A stretch of 64,000 bases of DNA. Origin: Pithys albifrons albifrons (taxonomy: Eukaryota; Chordata; Aves; Passeriformes; Thamnophilidae). The position numbers were made by a program, and so were the translations under genes. This document shows positions 1-14,172 of this stretch, piece by piece (position 1 is the stretch's first letter; each line of letters begins with the position of its first letter). A model generated the notes under the pieces. The model worked only from the letters and a program-made list of their open reading frames with translations. It was not told the DNA's origin and did not search any database. The DNA is taken from positions 23,483,795 to 23,547,794 of the forward strand of contig NC_092459.1 of assembly GCF_047495875.1 (NCBI RefSeq), written 5' to 3'.

Positions 1-3000
1 AGTCTAGGATGGAACGTTAAAACTACAGGTTTTTCCACATGAAGAGTTGAATAACCTTAATGACAGGTAATCATCTTTCATATCATTAGTGATTATTCTT
101 AACTATAACTGCATTTAAATTACCCCTACCTGTAGGTCTTATTTATCAATTCTTACCATGTGAAACCATCATTCAGTGAAAGCCACCTTTGATGATGAAA
201 TGGGATTATCTTGTGTAGTATCCTAAACTAGATCAATTTAGAAATTAATAAAATAAAATTCTTTTATACAGGAAAGTGTAGGAGTACCAACCAATGCTAT
301 GACATGTGTGCTATATTGCACTTTCATTACGACACACAGCATATAAAATCTTAAATATTTTGGAAATGTCCTTTCAATACTAAAAGAACATACATATCCT
401 TCCTACTATAAAGCTATCAAGGCCAAGTTAGCATCTGTGTTTCTAACAAGCTAACAGCTGTAGGAACGTCTTGTAGAAATGCTAAAAAATTTTGAAAAAA
501 TAAACTTGGGACCTGGGGTTTTTTGCATATTCAACCCCACTAGACTAGCCAAGATAAACAAGTCTACAAGTGTTGTAGTTCCAGAACCAAACACGAATCT
601 CTATGAAATATTTAACCACTTAAATGACACAGAACTAGAATGGCAATATGCATTTAGTATTTGTCAAGAAGAAATAGATTCTTGGTTAAAGTATCTCTAA
701 GTTCTTTTCTTCACCTTCTGGGTAATTCTGACAGTTTTCTCACAGTAAGTTCACCTGAGAACCCAGCTTCTTCTTACATATTTGCTTCCTCTAACACAGA
801 ATATTTTGTTACAGATAGAGAATTATACTTCCTGCATTTTAATATATAATTATACTATTTTTAAATCAGCTGCTCTTGAAGAGCAGCAGACATCTGTCAA
901 GCTTAAAAGCAACATTTTATAATTTGCCACTTTTATAATTTATTTAATTTGATCAGCTGCCCCTTGGATTTATGAAATCAGAACTCATAATATTTCTTGT
1001 TTATGTCCCTTTTGGTGTTCATGTACCAGCACTGCTTGGAGAAAAGTGCTAGCAGTTTCTAGATGCTTGTTTGGAGATAGCATCAAGCTACTTCTTTTTT
1101 AGAAGGACTGAATGGAGGCCTTGTCAGCCAAATACAAAATAAGTGGATAACTGGAGACAGACTGGTAAGGTGCACAGTTTAAACACAGTAGAAAAAAGAT
1201 AGTATGGATATAGAGCATGAGAGAGACACAGTCCACACATGAGACAGAAGAATTGTGTATATATACACCTAATGAGTCTAGACAGTGAAATCTGCATAAG
1301 AAATCTCAGATGAGACATGACAGTGTTTCACCCCATTGAAAGAGCTGCCAAAACAACCTCAAGATGCAGCAGGACAGACAAGGATTACACAAAGGATCCT
1401 TATACAATGGATATATCCTACTATTTAAGAAATGCAAGCAAAAATGAATGCTGTTAGGTATTTATAAGCAAGGCACAAACTCTTGAAATGCATTGTCTAA
1501 TTTGGGCTCACTTAAAAATGATGAAAACCTAACTCCCTCTTTTTTAAGTCTCAGTTTCATTCAGGTTAAGTTCCTTCATTTCCCTTTCCCACCTTCTGTT
1601 TATTGCTATTGCTCCCTCCTTTTTGACAACCTTCAACTACAAGTCATCTGACTCATGGATGTAAAGTTTCAACTGCCACTGATATCTTCCACACATCCAC
1701 AGAGGCATGAAAGATGCTGCCATTGCATATATACAGATGCAGCTTTTCAGAGAAAATGGTAAGGCACAAGGTGCTTCTTTCTTACTATGCTACTCCCAAA
1801 CATCTGAAATTTGGAATGGATGCAGGGCCACCGAGGGTTAGATTATGTAACAAAAACATCCATCAGCAACCAGAAAAACCAAAGGTAAAGTGCTCATATC
1901 CAAAATGTTTATTATTTATGTTTAAACCCTTGCATTATGTGCTGGTGTTTCCATCACTGCTAGCAATATTTTTCACCACAACACACCCAAGGATGGCAAA
2001 AGTACCACTAGATCCTTCTCCTACTTCTACCAAGGCATTCATTACCAGCTGCTGTCAAAAAAGGACGCTGAAGTCAAACTGTGGCCCTCCCCAATATGTC
2101 ACACAATCACCCGCTACCCTCACAAACATAAATTCAACAATTGGCATCATCCAATCTATTTTTTCAGAAAATGTATCCCACTCAACTACTGTCCCTCTGA
2201 TGAGGTCTGCAATGATATGAAAGGTTCTTTCAAAAGGGTGGCTCCTCTTCTGCATACTCCTATCAGGTAAATCATCCACTCTTATAAAGCTTCACTTCTA
2301 TGTTTTGTCACATCATATACGCACATAGTTATGGAAGCATTACAAACTTACTCCTATCTTGAGCTTTGTTAATTTAAATAGCAAGGAAATAAAAAATTCA
2401 GTTTCAGTCTTCTCATTTTTCTGGCTGCTCCAGTTATTCTGTAAGAAAGTCTCCCTCCAGTTTCATTTCCTCTGAAAACCAAACAAATTTCTTAAATACT
2501 GGAATAAAAGGTCACATATACAGCTGGTCTGAATACAAAGATCAATCAGAATAAAGATTTTGCCTATTTATTCTAAAATCTGATGTACCTTCATGCTCTG
2601 TTTTCATTAAACTCTGGACTGTATGCACCAAGAGCTGAGAATGAACTAGAAACTGTAGTTTTTCTGGAACTTAGGTCAAATATGACAAAACTCAGACTTG
2701 TCTGTGAAGTTAACAGTTCAATTTTTCCTAGGTAAAACCCCCATTGGCTCCTATGTCATTAGAATCCAGCCTTTATGAAATAAACAATGTTTAGAATCTC
2801 TGATACATTTTTCCAAAAGAATATTTATATTTCTCTTTCACTTGCCAAATAATTTCTGTGGGTATGCATTCAGCTATAAAAACGCAAATGTTTTCAGAAA
2901 AGATCTTCTTTAAAAAACGAGCAATGTAATTTGTGAACTCAATGTGGTGACAGACAAAAATGCATCAAGGACTGACAAGTGCTCAATTTCAAAAATTACA

Positions 3001-3318
3001 AAGAAACTTCAGCATTTTTTGCACTACATTCAGTCAGAGTCCATCAAGTGGGCTTCCTAATGAAGTTGTCTACACTGTAATAGCTGCAAACAGAATCCAA
3101 AGATATCATCTGTATTTCACTCTATGCATGTTTGTTCACTCGGCTCCAGTGACCCTTCTTCAGCAGCTTCCCAGCCTTGCAAGTCAAGTAATGAAACAAT
3201 ACTGGAGATTAATTCATGGAGAGAAGACTGAAAATATTACAGAAGTTTAAATGCTCTACTCTGAAACAACACTTATCTTTGAAACTCTGCAATTCTTCAT
3301 AACTAAGTAGTAGGATAA

Positions 3319-3360
3319 TCTAATTAATTAATTTGATTAATTATTAATTAATTAACTAAT
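3319..3360. repeat. TTAA/ATTA-rich low-complexity run
   Basis: Nearly pure A/T with repeated TAATTAAT units. It offers many homeodomain core sites (TAAT), but composition alone explains it. Confidence 0.8.
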
Positions 3361-5894
3361 ATGTCTATGTATTACAATCTGAATTTAATTGCTTTGATAT
3401 GTTAGCAGTGTGCTTGCAATGCAATTAAAAGACTTTGGAAATAAAAAAGACTTTAGTCACATGTAAACTGTTCTATTTGATCCTGTAACAGACTTGGCAA
3501 AATACAGCACTCTGTTTGAAAGATATGTTGCTACTCTGCTCTAAAATGAAATGCAACATTTAGACTCTCATGATCACAACAATCTGTTAATAGATGAGCT
3601 TATCGAGTTCTCAAATATGGACTCAACAATAGAATCATACCATTGGCTGCACCATCCCCTCCAGCTGCCTGTGCACCAGTTTATGTTTTGTTTCTTACAC
3701 AGAAGATTGAATTCCATGGGCAAACAAATAAGCAAAGTTTCCCCGAGCCTGTGTAAGATACAGATCTAGCAGAACCCCATAAATCAACCAGGAGAAGAAG
3801 ACTTGACTGCAGACCAGGAATCAGAAGCTGCCCACACAGCTTAGGTACATCTGGCCTCCTGGCCACATGGAAGATCTTTGGCTCCTGTTGATGGATTCTG
3901 GACATTCTTTAACAAGCTGCTTTGAGTAACTGTAGTAAACTGTTTGTACCTGAGACCATGAATTCACACCCCAGGCCACTGACAGAGTTTTCAGCTCATG
4001 AACAGCTGCTATGCCTTTTCCCAGTTTCCAAAGTACCTGCTTCCCAAGTATACCAGATCATGCATAATAGCATGAATGTCAGATGTGTTTGACTAACATC
4101 AACATTCATAATCCAGACTGACATAACTGATATCGAAAGATCTTTGCTGAAATAAAAAGAGAAAAGGAACAACAAATAATATTGTTTTATAGTTTACTAA
4201 GAGGAAAATAAGACTTTTTTATATTTTTGGAGGTCAGAGTTTAAATCCTAATTGCAGATGAAGGAGTAATCACAGAATTTCCACTGACTCTGACAGAGCT
4301 ATGACCACCTCCAAAATCAAAATAAAGAACATGTGCAGACAAAAGTCACATAAAAAAATCTAAACTGTAAGAATGATTTAAGCTTGTGATATCTGTGATA
4401 CACCACACCTAAACCCTAAAATTGCAGGTGAACATGAAACACTAAATAAATGCTTTGTTCTGAAAACATCCAAAAATTTGCTAATTGCACACCCATCTGG
4501 CTCAATATGAAACTGCATTCATCAAATTCTCACTTGGACCATTTTCTGCCACTACTTTGCATCTATGCTTGAAGCAGGATGAAGAATTCAGCTGTCCTAT
4601 GCCTGAAACACTGCATCAAATCTCTGCAAGCTTGCCTGGCTTTACCATCCTATGCACAAGATGTCATGTAAAACTTAAACTACTGGAACAAGAATTATAC
4701 TTCTTATTTTCAGGAATGAAATTAAGGATTTCCACAAGTGTATGGAAGAAATATTGCTATATCTGTGCACATACACGAAAACCAAGAGGAGCCCCAAAGG
4801 ATGACTCCATATTCATAGGACCTCAGTCAACCAGCCCTTTGTAGAGTTAGCGTAGTTAAGCAGCTACCTCACAACTAATCAGAAGAGAGACACGAAATAA
4901 GCTCAAAAAGCATTTTTCTAGTGTCTTCCAATCCCAGCAATGAGTGTTCTAAAAGGTTCAGAACCACAGATAAAACAAGGGTCCCAGTCCCTGGATGTTG
5001 ATAGCTGAAGATTTAAACAAGAAATCAACAAGAGATACAAGCAGATCACAGGAGATATACAAGGAGATAATATTTCACTTAGGAAGCTAAAAAAAAAACA
5101 CCTCAATATAGCATTCAACTCCCTTATTTAGGCTTTTAAAAAACATCATTAACCAAATCAGATTAACTAAAGTCACATAAGAAAACATTCCTGTCCTCTC
5201 AGCACTACAGAGCTTCATGTCTAGTTCTTTTGTGCCCAGAAAATCACTCCTGGGCAAGTACTGCACTAGAATAATGCCCTGTGAACAAAACTCCCAAAGC
5301 TCAGTGACCTTCTAATGTATTTCCTTTTGTGCAGACCTCTCCCTCAAGCCCTGTAGCTGGACAGAAGTTTAACTATTACAAAGAGTCCAACAAAGCAGAA
5401 CTGCACAGATGGCAATAAGCAGTACTGAATAACTATCACGAGAATTAAAGGTTTCCAATTCAATTCAAATTTCAGTATTATTTGACTTCTCCCCTTTATA
5501 TGAAAGAGAAGTTCCATGTGCAAATGTCATATCCAGCTACCAAGACACATAAAACATTCACACAGTCCAACAAAATATTCAGCAGACATTGCCTTGTCCT
5601 GCAAAGTGTATTGTAGCACCCCTTGACTCATGGGCAGAGTATCCCATTTTAAATTTAAAGTTTAAAAAAAAGAAAACAAACAACAAACCCAAAAGTTTAG
5701 GTGTTTGGTTATTGGGTTTTGGTTGTTTTGGGGTTTTTTGAGGGATCAAGGAAGTTCTGATACAAATGAGAAACGGGTTTCTACACTGCCAGATGACAGC
5801 TTATATATTTTAAAATGCTGACGCAAGTTTTAGCAGAAATCCCACACTGGAAAGACACACCCAACCAAACAGCAAAGGTTTATGAGACTAAAAC

Positions 5895-6287
5895 CTATTT
5901 CGTCAATCGAGTGCAAACATGGGTCACAGCAATAAGCATCACTGCACTATGAAAACTGCAGTCATTTTCCCCAGCCCCTGGAAGATATAGAAGATCTACA
6001 CTGACTTGGTGTACTTCTGTCCCTTGATCAAGTCCTCCTGCTTTGCTTGTTACATCCTCCCTTGGAGAAAAAGCAGTGGGATTTGTTCCAAGAAATCCAT
6101 GAAGAGGTCCTGACAGAGGAAAAGAAGACCCAGAATAGCCTTCCCTTTGCAAACTGTACAGCCAGCCTTTTAAGTCCTGTGTTTGCATGACTGTACTAAC
6201 TCCAGACTGTTTCAGAGCATGAAGAACTGGAGGGAGAGCAGCAATGTTTCCATGTGACAAACACAACCCCTCAACAGCACAGTTCAC
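5895..6287 (-). other. Unassigned 130-codon open frame with a possible splice acceptor
   Basis: The minus-strand frame encodes a balanced composition (for example LKGWLYSLQREGYSGSS) and no known domain. It begins at GTG, with a TGA four codons upstream, so it has no normal start. A good-looking acceptor (CTGCTCTCCCTCCAG) lies inside it near 6225. No strong donor follows; a weak GTCAGT is the best. It is on the DST strand, so an alternative internal exon is conceivable, but it matches nothing I know in DST. Confidence 0.18.
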
Positions 6288-8870
6288 AGTGCTATTTTCT
6301 CAGTACCAGCTTAGACTATTATACTTTCATGTAACATACAAAGTCCATGAATATACTCACTAAGAGTCAATACGCCTTGAAAAGCGGGAATATGAACTGA
6401 GATCTGTGCTGCTACATTTGGCTAAATCAGTACGGTTTTTTCCCCTCTCCGGTCCTTACACACTGATATTCAAGGAGATTAATTTGGTTTGCATGTGGTG
6501 TCAAAATTAGGAATCAGAATCACTGGGCATTAAGAAAAAACAAATCTCATCAGCTGATGTTTACACCACAGACAGTATACGATATTGCTCCTCATTCATC
6601 TCCACCAGCACACTTCCCCGTTGTTCTCCCTTCAGTTCCATGAACAATAAAAGATTCTCCTCCACAACAAAGAAATATAAAAATAACTACTGGGATGTTT
6701 TCTGTGTTGTAGGAAGACAAAGAAAAAACATGCTCTGAAACCACTATCAGACTTTCAGAAATTTAATGCCATAGTAAAAAAAAATATTAAAAATATCCCA
6801 GCCAATTTCATGTCAAGACTTGCCCAAAGAAAACACTTGATTTTTAAAATAAGTTTACAATAATTTGCAAATTTCGTTGACTGCTTTTCTTGATTATCAC
6901 ACAAACCCAAAGTAAACACTTTCACTGAGTTCCACTATTTTGAGTACATTTTGTGTTTCACTGGGAGTATATGCAATACTAATCCACTTCATAAAGACTT
7001 TCCACTCATGTAAAGAGAATTCAGTTGATTGAACTGTTATGCTCAGATGTGCAAAATAATCTTTAGTAGAAAAATAAGAAAAATATTAAAGACTGACATA
7101 TGACTGCTTTTGATATCCAGAGTTGCTATGCTGAATTTAGTGTTGCGATACAGAACATACGGCTGTACCAGCATCTGGAAAAGCAGTGGAAAGCCATCAG
7201 AAACAGCATGCTGGGGGAGGAGGGGGAAAGTCTGCCTGGGCAACCAGGTGGCCCTGATCATCAAATTACCTATTGTAAATTTTTATTCTAAATTTTGGAG
7301 ACCATGCAAATTTACTGAGCATTTATCCAAGTTCTGCATCCCCCCCACCTAACACAGACCTACCATGTGTGTTAACAGTCTGTATCAAAACATACCTACC
7401 TTTAACTTCACAGAGGGCTCTCAAAGTCCTCTATGATCACAAAATTCCAGTTCTTAATGAAACAAACAACTCACTCACATTTTTCATAATGTGGCTATGC
7501 TAGTATGATTAAGTTAAATGTAAGAGCTGTGAACTCAGGATAGAAAAAGAAATAATAGTGCTAATTTAGTCACACATAAATTATCCTGCAATGATTATCA
7601 CTCTTCCTGAAAATTAATTTCCACATATAAACAGCTAATTAAAATGGCATATTTTATTCAATTAGTCCTTTCCTTTCAATATTCACGGCCCCAGGTACTG
7701 ATTAAAAAAATACAGTACGTACCATTTGAATTATCCTTTATGATGATACCAAATTTATCAAGACCTGCAACAGTACTAAAGCTTATTGAAGAAGGGCTCA
7801 GGGGAGCTTTGGGATGATATTAAGGCAGGTACTTGTTTCTTCATCGAACTTACTAGAACCACCTAAATACCCCTTACCATCTAACTGCATCACCACAGAC
7901 AGTCTGTTACTGATTTTTCTCAGTGGCGCTGACACCAAGGCAGGAACGAAGGAGCTGGGACACCTTTGCTCTTCTGATCCCCTGGAGTTTGGGACACCTG
8001 AACTCACAAGGTCCATGGACCTCTGATGACTTCATGCAACTAGCAACTCTCTGCTGCCCCATAGATAAGACAAGTGTCACCACAGATGGAGATTTCAAGG
8101 TTTCAAGATGAAAAGGTCACTTTTGAGAATTCATACCCATGCATAAAGAGCAGCTGATAAAGAACAGCACAAGAAAGGGAAAGGGAGTTTTGAAAATGGT
8201 ACTGGATGAACAGGAAAATTTATGGAATGAGAAATGCTACAGCACAGAGAGCTGAGTGGTGCTGGAGATAAAGACAAGAAGCTTGTGTGTTAAATAGTGG
8301 AAGAAGAGGATTCCAGGACAGCAATAAACAAAAGATAACAATTTCAGTGAAAGTACATGTTGAAATGACTGGTTAAGCTTGGCATCTGGAGTAGTATAAA
8401 GATGGATCCTGTAGCAGTCAATACAGGACTCAGACCTCTCTGGAGATCAGCTTTTGCTGCATGCACAGAAGGGCAAGCTTCCAAATGTATGCCTTAGTCT
8501 AACATTACAGAATAAAAGCTTGATAGGAATCCCATGTTTCAGCCTTAGTGACTGGAAGTGCTCTCAACCGTGGGAAAAAAAAAATTAAAAAAGGTGATTG
8601 AACTTGGGGAAGTTTGTGGATCAGTATAACAGAAGTTTTATTTTGGCTGTATTTCACCCAAGTGGATGCTAAGGCAAACAGGAAATACAAGAGATGGGGC
8701 AAAACACAGCTAAATCATCTTTTGTGACAGCAACATATGAAGTCACAAGGATGCATAAGATTGCCCAGGAGTACCAAACAGGAGGTAAGACCACCAAGGG
8801 GCCATCACAATCTCAAAGGAGTAAGGAAGATAAAGTTAAGGAAGACTCTGTTCAAGGAACAACCAAAAAG

Positions 8871-8888
8871 AAAAAAAAAAAAAAAAAA
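8871..8888. repeat. Poly-A tract, 18 bases
   Basis: A18 preceded by an A-rich purine stretch from about 8817. No retrogene was found upstream, so this is probably simple sequence rather than a retroposed tail. Confidence 0.75.
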
Positions 8889-11800
8889 CAAGCAAGGGAG
8901 GAAGGGGAGCACAGTTAGTTGTTTCAGTAGTCATGGTGATCAAACAAGGTGAAGAAGGATTTAAAAAGGCAAAGTGAATACACAACTCTAAAGGTGAGAA
9001 ATCATTTTCTGGAAATAAACAAAATGTAAAATCATGTAAAAATCATGTAAAATCACAGCTGAGTGATTTATTTTACACATCATTTAGTATTTGCAATATA
9101 TATTAGATCTTTCTCACAAATCCAGAAATAAAACCAGTGGCATCCCCCAGCAACTGAGTAAAAATGTAGTCTCTGTTACAAAGTCTTTTGAAACAAACAA
9201 ACCAACCAACCCTGTAAGTGTATCTCAGCCCCACTACTCAGTGACAAAACTCTTCATTTGAGAGAGTTCACAATTCTCTTTACTCCAGTAAGTGTTTGAA
9301 AAGTGGAAGTTACTAAAATAGTCACATTGCTGATGTACCTGGAAAGAGAAAGGGAGGAATTTTGTAACCTGAGGTAACCTATTTAACAGAACTATCACTA
9401 AAAAAAAAAAAAACGTATGAAGTACACTGAAAACAGATGCAAAGCTTTACTGTTTTTATGAAGAATCCAGAGAATTTTTAACTAAGAGCATAAATCAAGA
9501 ATTATTAGCAAAAATTACTACAAAAATGTACATTCATCTACTTAGAGGTATCATTTTACATGTGGTCATAATCATAGTGCCAATTTAGACTGTCTCCTTG
9601 TGTGAGTGACCATATGAGTCAGCAAAAATCAAGTGCCAGGCTGATATTCTGCACTCTGAAATACACTAAATGAATTCTCAATCTTGCTTGGAGCTCTGAA
9701 ACTTATGTCAGTAAATGGTATAAAATATCTAAAGCCTTCTTCAAAATTACATTAGTATCAGAGGCTTTAAATCATCCTCAACTCTGTAGACACAGTATAA
9801 AAAAACATACATTTTTTCCCTCCTAAGAATACTCCTTAATGTTTCTGCTACGGATAATTTTAAAAATTAAAACAACAGGAGCACAATCCATCTGACTTAA
9901 TCACAGAAGTCTACAGTGTAGAGGCACCCAGCTAAAGGAGTGAACAGGATTTATTTTTAAGCCATGCAGTAATATGAGCTCTTTCAGGACTGTCTTTTCT
10001 CTGCTAATGACAAAAAGGACCTACACAGCTAGCTCATTAAAATATCTCCATCTGTTATGAAGAACCCAAACAAAACTCCAAAGGATACTCCAACTATTGA
10101 ATTGGAAGTGGGCCTGAACGAAAAAAAGACCACTTAAATTTACAAATGCTGCATTCTGTAATTTGTACAATTAACATTTTTAATCCATTCCACATCTTTT
10201 ATTACCTGTTAGTCTTAAGTTATTAACTCATTTGTACGTTCTCAGTAAAAGGCAAAGTCAAAAATAAAATTTTGTTTCCAGACACAATATGTACAGATAT
10301 TATATTTTTTTCCAACAGCAACAAAGATTCAGTTATTTGAAATATTTGTGTTTGCACTATTCAGATCTAGGGAACTAGAAGCACATAGTATGTCACCCCT
10401 TGACATCATACTATGACAAATTTCACTACAAATTGTACTGATACAGTAGCTTCCCCAATTCTGCTTTCCAAAATCATTGTACTGAAGAATCTCAACAAGA
10501 TCCATCTTTAAGCTACCTAAGAAAAAGCAGAAAGGTACTCAGATTTCACATGAATTTCACACCAAATGAGTGTGCTTGTACAACACCTCTCTTCTGGAAG
10601 TGACTGTACTTATCTATAAGGTCCACATCCCTTTGCTCTAAAACAATGAATTTCGAGGTTTTCATCACCAAAGGCTTCAAAGTAATCTGTAGCCAAATTT
10701 TCAGTTACAGATATACTCACATGTTTTAAAAGCTTTAATACATAGTCTCAACTCAGCAAAACAAATAATTAATTAAAAACCCAACAGCCAGTTTTTGTTC
10801 TCCCAGGACTAAAATAATGCATATGCTGACTTCTGCAGTAGGTGATTTTCTTCAGCCCTGTAATTTTAATTTTTGCTACATTTCATTTAATATGATGGAG
10901 GATGGGAAACAGTATGGTAGAACACCAAGAATCACCATTTTCCCTGGTAACTCTGAAGTCTATAATAATGTACTTCAAGCTCACAGACAAAAATTACTTT
11001 GTAGGTAAACTAAAGTCATGAAAAACCACAACTAGAACACAAATATTTCAGAAAATTCTGAATCCCGGGCAGAACTGTAGATCAGACTCTAGACTGATCT
11101 ACTACCTTGTCACTGTGATAACTGCATTCCATGCTTGTCTCGCTCCCTCTAAATCTTTAAAGATCTATATCTCAATTAGAGACTTGTGCCATAAGAGGAG
11201 ATGAAATTAAGAAGTCTAATGTACTCCAAGACAGGGAACATAATCCAACAGAGACAGGATGACAGCAAAGGGGGCAGGCTGAGTGACATGCCACCTGCCT
11301 GTCCCAGGCAGAGGGATTGATTACCACCACTTGGGTTGACAGACCAAAATGAGCCTCTCTGTTCAAGTTAGTTATATTTTTAGTCTTTGAAAGTATTACT
11401 GGGCTATAAATGGATTTCATCCTAATAGCTTTTTATTATTATTGCAATATAGAATTAACAGTGCTTTTATACTCAGGGATTTGACACCCTAGAAGTAGAA
11501 ATCATATGTTAGGTAAGAATAATCATGAATCTCATGAACTTTGGTTAGCTCATGACCTGAAGACCTTGCACTGTGACAGGTGTCAGCCAAGCACCAGGTC
11601 CAGGAACGTTCCTGGCCCACAAGGCTGTGTGACAGAACTGATGAAAGGAAACCAGGGGACAGTAACAACCCCAGAGGAGGAAAGGGGCTCTCAGAAGAGC
11701 CCATAGCATCAATCATACAAAAGGAAACCGAATCATGTGTTCAGCCACAGGGGGGATTTGCCTTTTCTTACACTGTTGCTATTCAAATAGGAAAGAAACA

Positions 11801-14172
11801 TTACTACAACAGATTGAGGGACAAAGTTGCCGACATGATAGAGCCAGAACCACATTCCTGAAACCAAGAACAAACCCCTGTGAAGGCCAACAGCACAAGT
11901 ACTGGGTTGAGCAGGTCTGGTTTAGTTCTGTTCTCTTGTATGTCACCACAGGACTAAGGACAAATCAAAACCTTATCTTACATATGCAATGACATGTATA
12001 AGAAACACCACAAACAGAGTTTGTTAGGCCAAAATAACTGTTTTGCAGCTTGAAGGCAAGGCCATGGCCAAAACAGCAAGAGGGAATATGGAAGGGCATA
12101 AATGATGCCAGGTTATAGCTCCTGATCACATAGGTCAACCACAGAGCAGGAAGCTCCCTAGTTGAACCGCTGCATTTACCCACACTACCTTACTAAAAAC
12201 AAAGTCAGTGGCCACTTAAGTCTCTACATGTCTCCCATTCCTTGAAAAGGAGGAGGGGTTTTTTTCCTCCAAAAGCTAAGAGTCCAAAGCCTGGCTTGTA
12301 AGCCACAAATAGTTACTGCCTGAGGTAAAAGGCTCAAATGAATTACTGTCTGAAATTACTGTAACGAAATAAGATACAGTCTGCCTAGTCACAAGACGCT
12401 GACAAGATGCGAAGGACTTGATTTTACAGTACTGTAATAGCAGCACAACTACAACTTGGGATGGAGTGAAATTTATTTTCAATTGCACAGGACTTTGTTA
12501 ACACGTTCTACACATCAGGACTGTTTTATACTTGCTGCAGCAAATTCAACCTCGCAAAAATTGTGTTCTTCATGTAAGGCACAGCCACAAAAACGTAATA
12601 GACTTCATTAAATGACCCTCTAGAAAATCAGCAATATTTTCTGCCAACAACAATGAAGGTATGAATGAAACTTACCTTCACAAAGATGCTCCATGAACCA
12701 CATACAGATACGATTCAGCAAAGCCCTGACACAGACAACTTCTGGAACTGTTCTCATACCACAACAGGATTATATATATTTTTAGCCCTAAATTACTAAG
12801 AGGAATATCAATTTCTGTGATTCATGAAAGAATACTAAATCCAGAGTTGTACACACCATAAACCTGAAACAAGGAGTAATTGGGGCAGATGCCGCAGCAG
12901 CAGTCCATGACTTAGAAACCAGTGAACAGCACAAGATCTTTCAAGCAGAAGTCCAGGACACTTGTGCTAAAAAAAACATTTTAAACACTGCATTTTTTAT
13001 GACTAAAGAAGTAAAGATTACTGAATATTAACAGGTAAAGAATTTAAAGAGTTATGAAACAGGCAGGCTTGGCACATTTCATAGAGTAATTGCTTACTGA
13101 CATTGTACCCCATCACAAAAAAAAGAAAAATTACAATACTTATTAACATTATAAATCCTAAAGGCTGGATCAGAGACCAGTCTCCCAGATAGATCAGCAT
13201 TCTCTTGGATCAATTATGCAGTGCTTAGGGTGGCCTCCAAAATCTCAGAGATGCATGACATTGCTACGGACAGAGAAGATGCTTATTCAGATAATCTGGA
13301 TTTTGAAAAGCACTATTTAGAATGGTACACACAGCAGAAGTTCTGGCTTCTGCAAAAATACAATTATTTATGAAGGAATAAATTTCTTAAGATTAGTTCT
13401 GGCAATGTTCCTAGAGAGGTTAAAAAAAAAAAGTGAACCCAAATCTGTCTTTCTTTCATTCAGGCCTTCACTGAACTGACTGAACCAAATGAGCAAGGCT
13501 CTGGATGTGTTTACAAGCATAATTCTGTCCATGACTTTTCTTTTTTTTTTTTTAAACACAGCCTACAGTAGAGACAATCCTCATTTTCAGGGACTCAGGC
13601 ACTGTAGGTGTGATGGATCTTGTCTCCCCAAATGCCACCACAACATCTGCACAAAGCCTACTGACTAATATGGGGCCAGAATGTCACCTTAACATTTAAC
13701 AGCTCTAGTTACAACACAGTAACAATTAAAATATTCACTTCTAGGCAGCTTGCTGGGTTACAGGTTTCCAGATTTATGGTAAATTTTGTGAAAAAAACTC
13801 AACAGTAGGAAAAAAAATCAGAAATCATTTAGGAAAAAATAAATTCATGCTTGCAATGTTAAAAATAACACAGATGAGTCATTGTTACCAAGAGCAAGTG
13901 GAAGCTCATGCACTGTTCAAAGTGGCTAGCTTAGACACATTCAGAAAGAAACATTATAAATATACAAACACACCCACTTCCAAAATAAATCCCTTGAAAA
14001 TAAAACAAAACTCTGAAATTTAAATCAGAAATAAAGTCATGATAAATGAAAAGCAGTAACATGTTCATTGGTCCTCAGCTATGTATATTTAGGAAACTGC
14101 CAGTACAATGAAGGACTAGTGGATGCTTTAAATGTTCTCATAGTATTTTATGAATACATTGGTAAACCTCTA

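Larger units (their letters stand above)
1..14159. other. AT-rich intronic sequence, no gene recognised
   Basis: Contents are simple tracts: a TTAA/ATTA-rich run at 3319-3360, a G/T-rich tract at 5701-5743, A18 at 8871-8888, A14 at 9400-9413, A11 at 13422-13432 and T13 at 13541-13553. One unassigned minus frame at 5895-6287 is listed separately. Other frames (up to 168 codons at 1714-2220) show no protein features. No transposon family was recognised in this stretch. Confidence 0.6.

Noticed and set aside
1714..2220. 168-codon plus-strand open frame
   Set aside because: No domain, promoter or splice support. This length is only marginally unusual across six frames of 64 kb.
8694..8918. Lys-rich 74-codon frame suggesting a nuclear localisation signal
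   Set aside because: The Lys run is just the A18 homopolymer; no gene context.
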